A stretch of DNA of 64,000 nt from Hydrogenovibrio thermophilus (GTDB taxonomy: Bacteria > Pseudomonadota > Gammaproteobacteria > Thiomicrospirales > Thiomicrospiraceae), in contig NZ_CP035033.1 of assembly GCF_004028275.1 (NCBI RefSeq), positions 744,001 to 808,000 on the forward strand. The letters run 5' to 3'. The position numbers and the translations under genes are program-made. Shown here in pieces: positions 54,913-63,908 of the stretch (its first letter is position 1; every line of letters starts with the position of its first letter). The notes beneath the pieces were generated by a model. The model was not told the DNA's origin and did no database searches. It worked only from the letters and a program-made list of their open reading frames with translations.

Positions 54913-55743
54913 TTACTCGCGGTAACCAGGTCCGTCGATTTCCAGGCCGTTTGACATATAAGCTTGGAAGAACTCTAGGTTACGGTAGGTTTCACCCTGT
55001 GCCTTGAATGGCTTAGCACGCATGTTTTTGTTACAACCACCGTAACGACGGTGTAGCGTACCCAATTCTTGCCATTTCGCACGGAAAACCGGGAAGTGAG
55101 TCGTGTGACCCAACGCTGGCGAAAGGATGTTCGCACGCGCTTTACGACCGGCGTTATATACGTGACATTTTGCACAAGACAAGTTCAGCTGACCACGCGG
55201 CTGGATGAAAAACTCTTGGCCGGCTTCAAAGGCTTTACGAGCCCCTTCAGAATCGATTTTAACATCGATTTTTTGACCACGAGCGTTGTAAGCGTAGTAA
55301 GCGGATAGTTTGGCGATATCGCCTTTTTTCCACTTGAAGGCTTTCAGGCCAGCGTCGGTACGACATTTGTTGATTTGTTGTTCCAATGTTTCAACTTGCT
55401 GTGTTTTTTCGTTGAAAAGTGGATACTTCACACGTACTTTAGATACGTCCGAACCGAAGCACTTGTCGTAAACGGCTTTGTCTTTGTTGTAAAGCGCTTC
55501 ACCCGCATCGACGGCGTCTAGATACGGAGGGAATTCTTCAACCGATTCCCATTGCGCCATTTTGTCTTCAGAGTAATTATAGGCACCGAGTCTATAATTT
55601 TCGAATTCGATATTTGGATTCTTTGCTTTGAAATAGTCAACGAATTGTTTGTGACTTTGCTCAGGATCCACGTTACCTGCGACAGCTAGATTAGCTGTTG
55701 CTGTTGCACCTAATGTTAAGGCGACTAGCAATGTTTTCTTCAT
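54913..55743 (-). CDS. soxA: Thiosulfate oxidation cytochrome SoxA (single haem-binding motif)
   Basis: 276 residues with a signal peptide (about 1-22, ending ANLAVAG). It forms the SoxXA enzyme that links thiosulfate to SoxY. There is one c-type haem motif, CAKCH at 190-194, and the active-site cysteine in RRYGGCNKN (Cys237), which in known SoxA carries a persulfide and ligates the haem. Cys95 and Cys127 stand where the first haem of two-haem SoxA proteins lies, probably as a disulfide. GGAGG precedes the ATG. Last gene of soxXYZA. Confidence 0.95.
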   Translation of the reverse strand: MKKTLLVALTLGATATANLAVAGNVDPEQSHKQFVDYFKAKNPNIEFENYRLGAYNYSEDKMAQWESVEEFPPYLDAVDAGEALYNKDKAVYDKCFGSDVSKVRVKYPLFNEKTQQVETLEQQINKCRTDAGLKAFKWKKGDIAKLSAYYAYNARGQKIDVKIDSEGARKAFEAGQEFFIQPRGQLNLSCAKCHVYNAGRKARANILSPALGHTTHFPVFRAKWQELGTLHRRYGGCNKNMRAKPFKAQGETYRNLEFFQAYMSNGLEIDGPGYRE

Positions 55744-55805
55744 CCCATTCCTCCGTCCGAGAACTCTTTATTTATAAAGTATTATTATATGTAATATGGT
55801 TTTAA

Positions 55806-55832
55806 ACACCCCCTTTCTGAGAAAGAGGGTGT
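55806..55832 (-). other. Strong hairpin between soxZ and soxA
   Basis: ACACCCTCTTTC-TCA-GAAAGGGGGTGT on the minus strand: a 12-bp stem with one G-T pair, 16 bp past the soxZ stop. A TATAAT at about 55784-55789 (minus strand) lies downstream of it, so soxA may have both reduced read-through and its own promoter. Confidence 0.6.
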
Positions 55833-55847
55833 GGGACAATCAGTTGC

Positions 55848-56159
55848 TTATTTTAGCTTGATTGTTTCAGTACCTTTAGCACCAGTGTTGTCAGTTAGGT
55901 TAAGGGTAACTTCGTCACCTTTGTTTGCTTTAACCATAACACCCATGTAAGGGTTAGCGGAAACCGCACCAGACCATTGAGATTCGATCGCTTTAGTTCC
56001 GTTTACCAGAACTTCAACGTTGTTGATGAACTCAGCTGGATATGGCTTGCCAGTTTTTTTGTTCATACGAGCACCGGATTCCATTTTGTGCTTGATTAGA
56101 GCTTTAACTTCAGCTACGCCACCTTTTGACTTTCCACGCATTCTGATTTTAATTGACAT
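55848..56159 (-). CDS. soxZ: Thiosulfate oxidation carrier protein SoxZ
   Basis: 103 residues, cytoplasmic by sequence and carried out with SoxY through its Tat signal. It shows VKALIKHKMESGARM and GKPYPAEFINNVEVLVNG near the middle and the ANPYMGVMVKANKGDEV segment, the standard SoxZ pattern with an immunoglobulin-like fold. SoxYZ holds the sulfur intermediates on the SoxY cysteine. The fourth gene of the operon is separated from it by a hairpin. Confidence 0.96.
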   Translation of the reverse strand: MSIKIRMRGKSKGGVAEVKALIKHKMESGARMNKKTGKPYPAEFINNVEVLVNGTKAIESQWSGAVSANPYMGVMVKANKGDEVTLNLTDNTGAKGTETIKLK

Positions 56160-56202
56160 GTTATTTCCTTTAAATTTTGTTTGCAGTATTTAAAAAATTC
56201 TA

Positions 56203-56217
56203 AGTAACTTCGTTACT
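56203..56217 (-). other. Small hairpin between soxY and soxZ
   Basis: AGTAAC-GAA-GTTACT on the minus strand, then TAGAATTTTTT: a weak attenuator or processing site in the soxY-soxZ gap. Confidence 0.4.
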
Positions 56218-56225
56218 GTGTTGGA

Positions 56226-56693
56226 TTAACCGCCACAACCACCGATTGTTACTTTAACTTCTTGTTCTGCTTTGTATAGTTTTCCGCCTGCTTTTACGAT
56301 AGCGATAACGTTTTGAGTTTCACCCATTTTGATACGAGTGGAAACATAACCCATAGCAGGACCAGAGAAGCTGTATTCGCAAACCAAAGGCATAGGGTTT
56401 TTAGCGGCTAGGATTGAGATAGACTCAACGCCAGACATTTTAGTTGCGTCAACTTTGATTGGTGTAACCGCACCGTTTTCTGCGATAGCTGGCGCACCTA
56501 GATCGATGTCTCCAGATTTAGCTGCAGATGCACTTCCATATACTGCATTTAGAGCGTCATCAGTTGATTTTGCTTCGAAAGCTTTTTTATTCCATGCTGC
56601 CAAAACAGTTGAAGGTGTTAGAAGACCAGCGTTCACTGCAACAGCAGCTGCACCAGTTGCAAGGGTACCTTTAAGGAAAGATCTACGTTTCAT
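56226..56693 (-). CDS. soxY: Thiosulfate oxidation carrier protein SoxY
   Basis: 155 residues. A twin-arginine signal peptide (MKRRSFLKGTLATGAAAVAV), a beta-rich domain, and the invariant C-terminal GGCGG (151-155), whose cysteine carries thiosulfate-derived sulfur during oxidation. The protein is exported folded with SoxZ. It lies 37 bp after soxX in the operon. Confidence 0.97.
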   Translation of the reverse strand: MKRRSFLKGTLATGAAAVAVNAGLLTPSTVLAAWNKKAFEAKSTDDALNAVYGSASAAKSGDIDLGAPAIAENGAVTPIKVDATKMSGVESISILAAKNPMPLVCEYSFSGPAMGYVSTRIKMGETQNVIAIVKAGGKLYKAEQEVKVTIGGCGG

Positions 56694-56730
56694 AAGGTTT
56701 AAAACTCCCGGTTAAGGTTTAAAATAAAAA

Positions 56731-57105
56731 TTATAGTGTGTACATGAAATCAACAATTTTTGCGATTTCATCGTCTGACAAGATTCCGTTTTGTCCGAAC
56801 GGAGGCATCATGCTGTCTGGAATCTGAGTTTCAGGTTTACCCCAAATTTTGTCGTATAGCTTTTGTTTATCAGGGTAGCGTAATTTCATAGCAATTAACG
56901 CTGGTCCGATATTACCCGGTAGATTCCCTCCTGGAACCATGTGGCAAGCTAAGCAGTTTCCTTTCGAGCGACTAAAAGCCAATTCTTTACCTGCTTCAAC
57001 GTTGCTCGCACCTTTGTCGGCGGCTTGAGTCGCTAGAGGTGCAGAGACCATTGCTGTCGAGATAGTCAAAGCAGTTAACAATTGCTTCATTTTCGTTTTC
57101 AACAT
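56731..57105 (-). CDS. soxX: Thiosulfate oxidation cytochrome SoxX
   Basis: 124 residues with a signal peptide (about 1-28). A small class I cytochrome c: haem motif CLACH at 51-55 and a likely axial Met in PDSMMPPFG (99-100). It takes electrons from SoxA. TTAGGAGGATAAG gives an excellent ribosome site. First gene of soxXYZA; soxB, soxCD and regulators are not in the window. Confidence 0.95.
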   Translation of the reverse strand: MLKTKMKQLLTALTISTAMVSAPLATQAADKGASNVEAGKELAFSRSKGNCLACHMVPGGNLPGNIGPALIAMKLRYPDKQKLYDKIWGKPETQIPDSMMPPFGQNGILSDDEIAKIVDFMYTL

Positions 57106-57287
57106 TCTTATCCTCCTAAAAAAAGCTCTCGCTTTTCTAATATATTCTTCCCTATTATGGGTAGTTATTTTTGAGCACTTACCGCTCTTAGAAGCATAGG
57201 TTACTCATATAAACGAGTTTCGCAAGTTTTTTGTGGTGTATCTTCTATAGTAATATTTAATACTGATTAAATTATTTTTTATGACAC
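57106..57287 (-). promoter_or_regulatory. Upstream region of soxX
   Basis: AT-rich DNA that should hold the sox promoter. A tentative reading on the minus strand is TTGCGA, 16 bp, TAACCT. Just before the ribosome site is AAAAGC-GAGA-GCTTTTTTT, a small terminator-like hairpin. No repressor site could be assigned. Confidence 0.35.
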
Positions 57288-58703
57288 TTAAGAGGGCTGA
57301 CGTTTTTTATCCATCGGTCCTAGTTCGGTTTCCAGGCGTTTGATCTTTTCTTTGAGTTTAACGTCCTTGGCGCTTAAGTTTTGTTTGGCCTGTTTAAGCA
57401 AATAGATGGTTTTGGCGGTGTTTCCGATATTGTAGCTGGCAAGGGCGTCGTAATAGTAAGTGCGTCCGCGGTCTTGTTTTTCCGCATAGAGTTTGGCCAG
57501 TTCCGAATACAGCATGTATTGGTAATGGAAACTCGGTGTTTGCGTCTCCAGTAGTTTGATGGCTTGTTCACGTTTCCCTAACGTCGAAAGGGCTTTGGCG
57601 TGCAGGTAAACGATGCTGAAGTCCGACGGGTAGATGGCTTCCAGGTAGTCGTAGTCTTTGAGTGCGGTGGCATCGTTTTGGGCGACCTTGATCTGAGCTT
57701 TCAATAAGCGGTAGAGACGTTCGTTTGGGTGTGACTCTATGGCTGAATCCAAGCATGGCCGGTCAAATGACACGGTTTGGTTTTGATAAGCATAAAGCGC
57801 TTTGAGGTTTTTCAAATAGCAGGCCTGGTCGTTTGTTAGGTTTTTGATTTGAAAGTCATCCAGTGTCGTGCGCGTGGTGAAGTTCAGGCGTAATTGAATC
57901 AGCGCCAGGGTTGCGTTTTCTTCTTTTCGGCTGGCGTCGTTGAATTGTCTGGCGCGATCGTCGGCCTTGGCTAAACGGTTGGCGGTGACCGGGTGGGTGG
58001 AGAGGATCTCGGGCATCGAACCCTCATAAATCTGGGCTTCTTTGGACAGGCGAGCGAAAAAGTCGCCCATGGCATAGGGGTTGTAACCCGCTTCGTTGAG
58101 GTATTCGATGCCGAAGTAGTCCGCTTCGTTTTCGTGGATGCGGGAGTTCTTGAGTTGTTGTTGGATGCTTAGCCCCATGCCCCCCATATAGGTGGCGATG
58201 CCGGCACTGGGATCTTGGGTTCCGATCAGAATCGCGGCAATCAAGGAGGCGATGCTGGTCATGTTGATTTCGCTTTGGTACTCATAGGTACGTGACAGAT
58301 GGCGCTGGGTGACGTGGGCGACCTCGTGGGCGATGACCGAGGCCAATTCGTCTTCCGAGCGCGCACTGGCAATCAAGCCGGTATGAATGCCGATAATGCC
58401 GTTAGGCCCGGCGAAGGCGTTGATTTCCGGGTTGTCGATGACGAAAAAGTTGAAATAGCGGCTTTTACCGGTTTGGCTGGTGATTTTTTCACCGATACGG
58501 CGGATATAACTCAACGTTTCCGGGTCGTAGTCCAAGTCGTAGTAGGTGTGCAGTGCGGTCGAAAAGGCTTGGCCGAGTTGGGTTTCGGTTTGCGCGTCGT
58601 AGTCTTTAAGGTCAGGGGCGCCGAGGTCGGGCAGGTTATTGGAAGCCCAACTGGTGGAAGCGATGAACAGTAGCAGGAATGCGGCCCTAAAAAGCTTGGT
58701 CAT
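57288..58703 (-). CDS. M48 family periplasmic metalloprotease with TPR repeats (BepA-like)
   Basis: 471 residues with a signal peptide (FRAAFLLLFIASTSWA). A zincin: HEVAH (in VIAHEVAHVTQRHLSR, near residue 135) plus the downstream Glu in ENEADYFGIEYL, then a C-terminal TPR region at about 320-450. BepA-type proteins help outer-membrane protein assembly and degrade stalled LptD or BamA substrates. E. coli BepA is of similar length. Divergent from tusA. Confidence 0.93.
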   Translation of the reverse strand: MTKLFRAAFLLLFIASTSWASNNLPDLGAPDLKDYDAQTETQLGQAFSTALHTYYDLDYDPETLSYIRRIGEKITSQTGKSRYFNFFVIDNPEINAFAGPNGIIGIHTGLIASARSEDELASVIAHEVAHVTQRHLSRTYEYQSEINMTSIASLIAAILIGTQDPSAGIATYMGGMGLSIQQQLKNSRIHENEADYFGIEYLNEAGYNPYAMGDFFARLSKEAQIYEGSMPEILSTHPVTANRLAKADDRARQFNDASRKEENATLALIQLRLNFTTRTTLDDFQIKNLTNDQACYLKNLKALYAYQNQTVSFDRPCLDSAIESHPNERLYRLLKAQIKVAQNDATALKDYDYLEAIYPSDFSIVYLHAKALSTLGKREQAIKLLETQTPSFHYQYMLYSELAKLYAEKQDRGRTYYYDALASYNIGNTAKTIYLLKQAKQNLSAKDVKLKEKIKRLETELGPMDKKRQPS

Positions 58704-58780
58704 AATTGACTTGAATATATTGTTATTACGTCATGCTATTGTAAGATAAGTCCATTAGGATTGCATGGTAAGGAGTATGA

Positions 58781-59011
58781 ATGAATTCTGAACCCGATGT
58801 ACTGGACGTTTCCGGATTACCTTGTCCGATGCCGTTGGTGAAGCTGAAGAAATATTTGTCGCAAAATCCAAATTCGGAATGTGTGACCTTGATTGCGACC
58901 GATAAAGGCGCCTTGAAGGATATTCCGGCCTTTTGTCAAGTATATGGCTTGCCTTGTGAACTTGTTTCCTCGGAGGAAAAAATTACCTTTTTAATTGGAT
59001 TGAAAAACTAA
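58781..59011 (+). CDS. tusA: TusA-family sulfur carrier protein
   Basis: 76 residues with the family motif CPMP (in LPCPMPLVKLKKYL), whose cysteine accepts persulfide sulfur, and an IATDKGALKDI segment. TusA relatives move sulfur for tRNA thiolation or, in sulfur oxidizers, for sulfur oxidation in the cytoplasm. A second Cys pair member (LPCELVS) is near the C terminus. Its nearness to sox suggests but does not prove a role in sulfur oxidation. Confidence 0.88.
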   Translation: MNSEPDVLDVSGLPCPMPLVKLKKYLSQNPNSECVTLIATDKGALKDIPAFCQVYGLPCELVSSEEKITFLIGLKN

Positions 59012-59095
59012 TTCCCACTTTCATTTTAGGTATTGCGTATTTTCGATTAGAATGTCATAGAGAGATTTGAAAAATAAAAGAGTTGAAGAGTTCAT

Positions 59096-59974
59096 ATGGC
59101 CTATAAGAAATTGACCAAAGCTGTCATTCCCGTTGCCGGTCTCGGCACCCGTTTCCTTCCTGCTACCAAAGCCATTCCTAAAGAGATGTTGACGGTTGTC
59201 GACAAACCCCTGATTCAATACATTGTGCACGAAGCGGCCGAAGCCGGTATCACCGATATCATTCTGGTGACCCATTCCAGTAAAGGCGCCATCGAAAACC
59301 ATTTCGATAAACATTACGAGCTGGAAAACGAGTTGGAAGTGCGCGGTAAGGAGGACCGAATGATTCCTCTCAAGGAAATTACCCCAAAAGGCGTGCGCAT
59401 TGTCAGTGTGCGCCAGCCGGAAGCCTTGGGATTGGGGCATGCGATTTTATGCGCTTCGCCGATCATAGCCGATAACGAGCCGTTTGCGGTGTTGTTGCCG
59501 GATGTATTGATGTATCACCCGAAAAAAGGCTGTTTGGCCCAGATGGCTGAGCAGTATCGAAAAATGCATACCAGTGTTGTGGCCCTGGAAGCGGTACCCG
59601 ACGACCAAGTGGAAAAGTACGGCATTGCCGCGGTGAAGGGGCCGGATTTACGCATCGTGGAATTGGTCGAGAAGCCGAAGCCGGCTGAGGCGCCGTCGAA
59701 TTTGTCCGTTGTGGGGCGTTATATTTTCACGCCGAGAGTGATGGAAATCCTGAAAACGACCAAGCCTGGCGCCGGTGGTGAAATCCAGTTGACGGATGCC
59801 ATGGACGAATTGTTGGGTGAAGAGGTGATGTTCGGATTCGAATTCAAAAACGGTAAGACGTATGACTGCGGCGATAAGCTCGGTTATTTGCAGGCTAACG
59901 TCGAATATGCCTTGAGAGATAAAAAACTGGGCGGTGATTTCAAAAAATACCTGAAAACACTCGAATTGAAATAA
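59096..59974 (+). CDS. galU: UTP:glucose-1-phosphate uridylyltransferase
   Basis: 292 residues; makes UDP-glucose. AVIPVAGLGTRFLPATKAIP is the nucleotide-binding N terminus, KEMLTVVDKPLIQYIVHEA follows, and KGCLAQMAEQY and EIQLTDAMDELL are GalU-like. It is the first of three genes (galU-pgi-ugd-like) turning hexose phosphates into UDP sugars for polysaccharide or LPS. Confidence 0.97.
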   Translation: MAYKKLTKAVIPVAGLGTRFLPATKAIPKEMLTVVDKPLIQYIVHEAAEAGITDIILVTHSSKGAIENHFDKHYELENELEVRGKEDRMIPLKEITPKGVRIVSVRQPEALGLGHAILCASPIIADNEPFAVLLPDVLMYHPKKGCLAQMAEQYRKMHTSVVALEAVPDDQVEKYGIAAVKGPDLRIVELVEKPKPAEAPSNLSVVGRYIFTPRVMEILKTTKPGAGGEIQLTDAMDELLGEEVMFGFEFKNGKTYDCGDKLGYLQANVEYALRDKKLGGDFKKYLKTLELK

Positions 59975-60033
59975 GACCCGGCCACAAAGGTGGTGGATCA
60001 AGGAAAACAACAATAAAGCATTGAGAGGATTGG

Positions 60034-61665
60034 ATGGGCGTTGAAACATCAGCAGCATGGCAAGCATTGCAGTTGCATTGTGATTCCGGTATGGGCGCGA
60101 TGCACTTGTCCAGTTTGTTTGGCGAAGCAAACCGGGTAGACCGCTTTTCGTTGGAGCTCGACGAGCTGTATATCGATTTTTCCAAGAACCGTATCACTGA
60201 AGAGACTTTGAGTCTTTTGCAAGCGCTGGCCGAACAGCAAGGCCTTAAACACGAAATCGAGCGTCTGTTGGTCGGTGAAGAAGTCAATGATACCGAGGAA
60301 CGCCCCGCGCTTCATTCAGCCCTTCGTGCCCAAGGTCAGGATGTTTCCGGAGTGGCGGAACAGGTGCAGGGTGACGTGGAAGCCGTTTTGCAAAAAATGA
60401 CACAAATGGTCGACAAAATTCGTGCCGGGCATTGGCGAGGCTACAGTGGCAAACCGATTACGGATGTCGTGAATATTGGTGTGGGGGGGTCCGACCTGGG
60501 GCCGCTGATGATTACCCACAGTTTGCAAACGGTGCATTCGCCGGTCAATTTGCATTTCATTTCGTCGATTGACGGAACGCAAACTTCTAACTTATTGCGC
60601 GGTTTGAACCAGGAAACCACCTTGTTCATTCTGGCATCCAAGTCGTTTACCACAATCGATACCCTGTCGAATGCCGAAACCGCTAAAGATTGGTTGCGTG
60701 AATGCATCAAAAGCGACGATGTCATCCACGCTCAACATTTTATCGGGGTGTCGACCAAACCGGACAAAATGACGGAGTGGGGCATTCCCCCGGAAAACCA
60801 ATTGCTGTTTTGGGATTGGGTCGGCGGACGTTATTCGCTTTGGTCCGCCATCGGCTTCCCGATTGCGTTGAAAATCGGCATGCCCGGCTTCCGTGAACTG
60901 TTACAAGGCGCGCACTTGATGGATCAGCATTTTGCGACGGCGCCTTTATCGGAAAATATTCCGGTCGTTTTGGGCCTGATTGATATTTGGAACATCAATT
61001 TCCTGAATATTCATGATAAAGCGATTCTGCCGTATGACGCGCGTCTGAAATACTTGCCCTCTTATTTGGAGCAGCTGGTGATGGAAAGTAACGGTAAGTC
61101 GGTCGCGAAAAGCGGCGACAGTGTCGCCTATAAAACCTGTCCTGTTTTGTGGGGCGAGGTTGGGCCGAACGCACAGCACGCTTTCTATCAGTTACTGCAT
61201 CAGGGAACACAAGCCGTGATGTGCGATTTTATCGCGCCGGTGGAACGGGATGATTTTGACGCTACGTCACATGCCGAGAAGGATGAAAGCTTACGCCATC
61301 AGCATGAGTTGGCCTTAGCCAACTGTTTCGCTCAATCTCGGGTATTGATGCTGGGGGATGGTGCGATTCCGGATAATTTAAAATCCAGTTTCGATTCGCC
61401 GTTCAAACACTATCCTGGCAACCAACCCTCGAACACCATTTTAATGAAAACCATTTCTGCGAAAACTTTGGGGATGCTGGTGGCGATGTATGAACATAAA
61501 ACCTATGTCGAAGGTGTGATGTGGGGAATTAATTCGTTTGACCAGTGGGGGGTTGAACTCGGAAAACTGATTGCCAAGGAAACCTACAGTGCGATTAAAG
61601 AAAAAACATTGGCCGAGCGTTTTGACAGCTCGACGAAAGCGTTAATTGATAGGGTGGCAAAATGA
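60034..61665 (+). CDS. pgi: Glucose-6-phosphate isomerase
   Basis: 543 residues; interconverts glucose 6-phosphate and fructose 6-phosphate. The family signatures are VNIGVGGSDLGPLMI near residue 148, ILASKSFTTIDTL, WDWVGGRYSLWSAIGFP near 264, and the C-terminal SFDQWGVELGKLIA. GAGAGGA precedes the ATG. The stop overlaps the next start (ATGA). In an autotroph it serves gluconeogenic flow. Confidence 0.97.
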   Translation: MGVETSAAWQALQLHCDSGMGAMHLSSLFGEANRVDRFSLELDELYIDFSKNRITEETLSLLQALAEQQGLKHEIERLLVGEEVNDTEERPALHSALRAQGQDVSGVAEQVQGDVEAVLQKMTQMVDKIRAGHWRGYSGKPITDVVNIGVGGSDLGPLMITHSLQTVHSPVNLHFISSIDGTQTSNLLRGLNQETTLFILASKSFTTIDTLSNAETAKDWLRECIKSDDVIHAQHFIGVSTKPDKMTEWGIPPENQLLFWDWVGGRYSLWSAIGFPIALKIGMPGFRELLQGAHLMDQHFATAPLSENIPVVLGLIDIWNINFLNIHDKAILPYDARLKYLPSYLEQLVMESNGKSVAKSGDSVAYKTCPVLWGEVGPNAQHAFYQLLHQGTQAVMCDFIAPVERDDFDATSHAEKDESLRHQHELALANCFAQSRVLMLGDGAIPDNLKSSFDSPFKHYPGNQPSNTILMKTISAKTLGMLVAMYEHKTYVEGVMWGINSFDQWGVELGKLIAKETYSAIKEKTLAERFDSSTKALIDRVAK

Positions 61666-62972
61666 GAGTAACCGTTTTTGGATGTGAGTTGAGCGGTTTG
61701 GTAACCGCAGGGTCCTTGGCGCATACCGGTAATGAAGTGCTGGCGTTGCCAATCGGAAACTTGAAGGTCGAGGATTTACGGCAGGGCATTTTGCCGCGCG
61801 ATGAACCCGGGTTGGATCAACTGATTTTAAGTCAGTTAAAAGAAGGGCGTTTGGCGTTTTCCGATGATTGGAAAGCGGGCATCGAACACGGTGAAGTGTA
61901 TATGCTGAGCATGCCGTCCTGGCGTGCCGATCGCGCTGAATTGGTGATTGATGAAATCGGCAAGCAGGCGCAAGGCGATGTATTGGTGGTCAATCAAAGT
62001 ACCTTTCCAATCGGCACCGCCGATCGCTTTGAAGCCTCGATTAAGTTGGCGTTTGCCCAGCGCGGTCTGGTGGCGAAAGTGTCCGTGGTGTCCATGCCGG
62101 AATTCATCAGTGAAGGCTCGGCCATCAACGATTTTTCCAAGCCGTCGCGAGTCATTCTGGGGAGTCAGGATGAGGATGCGATTGCGATTATGCGGGATTT
62201 GATGCGCCCGTTCAATCACGTGACCGATCAGGTCAAGGTGATGTCGACGCGTGCTGCCGAATACACCAAATACGCCGTCAATGCTCTGTTGGCCACGCGG
62301 ATCAGTTTGGTGAACGAACTGGCCAATAATGCCGAACATTTCAATATCGATATGGAAGAGGTGCGGCAAGGTTTAGGGTCCGATTCCCGCATCGGGTTCA
62401 GTTATCTGTTTCCGGGGTGCGGTTTCGGCGGGCCGAATTTTGCGGCCGACGTGCAAGCCCTGGTGGGTACTTTGCAGTCGAAAGGCTATGATGCGGACTT
62501 GTTGAAAGCGGTGCTGCAAAACAATGAAGTCCAGAAAGAGGTTTTGTTCCGCAAAGCCTGGCGTTATTTCAAAAACGATTTGCGCGGTTTGAAAATCGGT
62601 ATCTGGGGTTTGTCCTTTAAACCGAATACAGCTACGGTCGATAATGCACCCAGCGTGAAAACCATTGAAGCCTTGGTGGCTCAAGGGGCTGAAGTGGTGG
62701 CGTATGACCCGAAAGCCAATCCGTCGTTCAAGGCTTATTGGGGGGAGCGTAACAGTGTCACACTGGTTGAGGATATGTACGAAGCTTTGGAGCAAGTGGA
62801 TGCCTTGATGATCCTGACCGAGTGGCGACGCTTCTGGAGTCCGGATTACCAGAGAATGTTCGATTTGATGAAACGACCGGTGGTTTTTGATGGCCGGAAT
62901 ATTTACGAGCATGATGTGATGGTGCAGCATGGGTTCCGGCACTTCGGTGTCGGCCGCGGTGAGGTCATTTAG
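61662..62972 (+). CDS. UDP-glucose/GDP-mannose dehydrogenase family protein lacking the catalytic cysteine
   Basis: 436 residues with the overall layout of UDP-glucose 6-dehydrogenase (two Rossmann domains and a central helix). AEYTKYAVNALLATRISLVN, GSDSRIGFSYLFPG and IGIWGLSFKPNTATVDNAPS align well. Three hallmark sites are altered: the GxGxxG nucleotide loop is GCELSG; VGTP is replaced by a MPSW segment (residues 84-87); and GGSCFPKD, which holds the thiol nucleophile, reads GGPNFAAD, so Asn259 stands in its place. It may be a dehydrogenase with changed chemistry or a non-catalytic homologue. Overlaps pgi (ATGA). Confidence 0.85.
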   Translation: MRVTVFGCELSGLVTAGSLAHTGNEVLALPIGNLKVEDLRQGILPRDEPGLDQLILSQLKEGRLAFSDDWKAGIEHGEVYMLSMPSWRADRAELVIDEIGKQAQGDVLVVNQSTFPIGTADRFEASIKLAFAQRGLVAKVSVVSMPEFISEGSAINDFSKPSRVILGSQDEDAIAIMRDLMRPFNHVTDQVKVMSTRAAEYTKYAVNALLATRISLVNELANNAEHFNIDMEEVRQGLGSDSRIGFSYLFPGCGFGGPNFAADVQALVGTLQSKGYDADLLKAVLQNNEVQKEVLFRKAWRYFKNDLRGLKIGIWGLSFKPNTATVDNAPSVKTIEALVAQGAEVVAYDPKANPSFKAYWGERNSVTLVEDMYEALEQVDALMILTEWRRFWSPDYQRMFDLMKRPVVFDGRNIYEHDVMVQHGFRHFGVGRGEVI

Positions 62973-62983
62973 TGACGCTGCCT

Positions 62984-63014
62984 AAAAAAGCCCCGAAAGG
63001 GGCTTTTCTTTTTT
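62984..63014 (+). terminator. Terminator after the galU-pgi-ugd-like group
   Basis: AAAAAAGCCCC-GAAA-GGGGCTTTTCTTTTTTT, strong stem with a GAAA loop. Confidence 0.88.
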
Positions 63015-63094
63015 TGAAAAGCGTTTAACGGTTGTTTGGCCGAGGGATTGTTTATAAAATGAATCTTTCCTTCCAAATTAATGAATAGGATTTT

Positions 63095-63901
63095 ATGAAA
63101 CCTTTTGAAAAAGGCATTTATTTATTGCCGAATTTGATGACGACCCTGGCGCTGTTCGCGGGATTCTATGCAGTGATTGCCGGGATGAATGGTCAGTTCG
63201 AACTCGGTGCCATCGCAATTTTCGTCGCCATGATTTTTGACGGCTTGGATGGCCGTGTGGCGCGCATGACCAACTCTTGTAGTGCTTTCGGTGCCGAATA
63301 TGACAGTTTGGCGGATATGGTGTCATTCGGTTTGGCCCCGGCGTTATTGGTCTATCAATGGGCGTTGCAGGATTTCGGTAAGCTGGGCTGGCTGATTGCC
63401 TTCATCTTTACCGTGGGAGCCGCATTGCGTCTGGCTCGTTTCAATACCCAAGTGGGGATTGCCGATAAACGTTATTTCCAAGGCTTGCCGAGCCCGGCCG
63501 CTGCGGCGTTGCTGGCCGGTTTTGTTTGGATGATTGAAACCAATCATATCGAGACAGGATTGGAGTCCTTGGCGGTGTTGCTGTTGACATTGGTGGCTGG
63601 GTTGATGATGGTCAGTAATATCCGTTTCAGTTCCTTTAAAGAACTGAACCTGAAAGACAAGGTACCGTTTGTGACCTTGCTGGTGGTGGTGCTGGTGTTT
63701 GTGGTAATCACCTTGAAGCCAGCCATGATTCTGTTCATTCTGTTTTTCGGTTACACCTTATCCGGCCCGGTTATGACGTTGAAGCAATTACAGCAAAAAC
63801 GGGCCTTGCGCCGCCAAGCCAAGTCGCAGGCGAAACCGGAAAAATCACCTGCGACCGAGCCGCAGAATGAACCCCCTACCGAAGAAACTTCAAAAGAGTA
63901 A
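63095..63901 (+). CDS. pssA: CDP-diacylglycerol:serine O-phosphatidyltransferase
   Basis: 268 residues, polytopic, with the CDP-alcohol phosphotransferase motif DGx2AR...G...D...D read from [20 protein letters not shown] and the following YDSLAD. It makes phosphatidylserine, leading to phosphatidylethanolamine. The length suits the membrane-bound (subclass II) PssA rather than the soluble E. coli type. A charged, Lys/Glu-rich tail of about 40 residues follows the last helix. The next gene (leuA) begins 7 bp after its stop. Confidence 0.93.
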   Translation: MKPFEKGIYLLPNLMTTLALFAGFYAVIAGMNGQFELGAIAIFVAMIFDGLDGRVARMTNSCSAFGAEYDSLADMVSFGLAPALLVYQWALQDFGKLGWLIAFIFTVGAALRLARFNTQVGIADKRYFQGLPSPAAAALLAGFVWMIETNHIETGLESLAVLLLTLVAGLMMVSNIRFSSFKELNLKDKVPFVTLLVVVLVFVVITLKPAMILFILFFGYTLSGPVMTLKQLQQKRALRRQAKSQAKPEKSPATEPQNEPPTEETSKE

Positions 63902-63908
63902 TCCATTG

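Noticed and set aside
61662-62972. The ugd-like gene as a pseudogene
   Set aside because: The frame is intact over its full length, the flanks of the changed sites align well and it is coupled to pgi, so it appears to be maintained.
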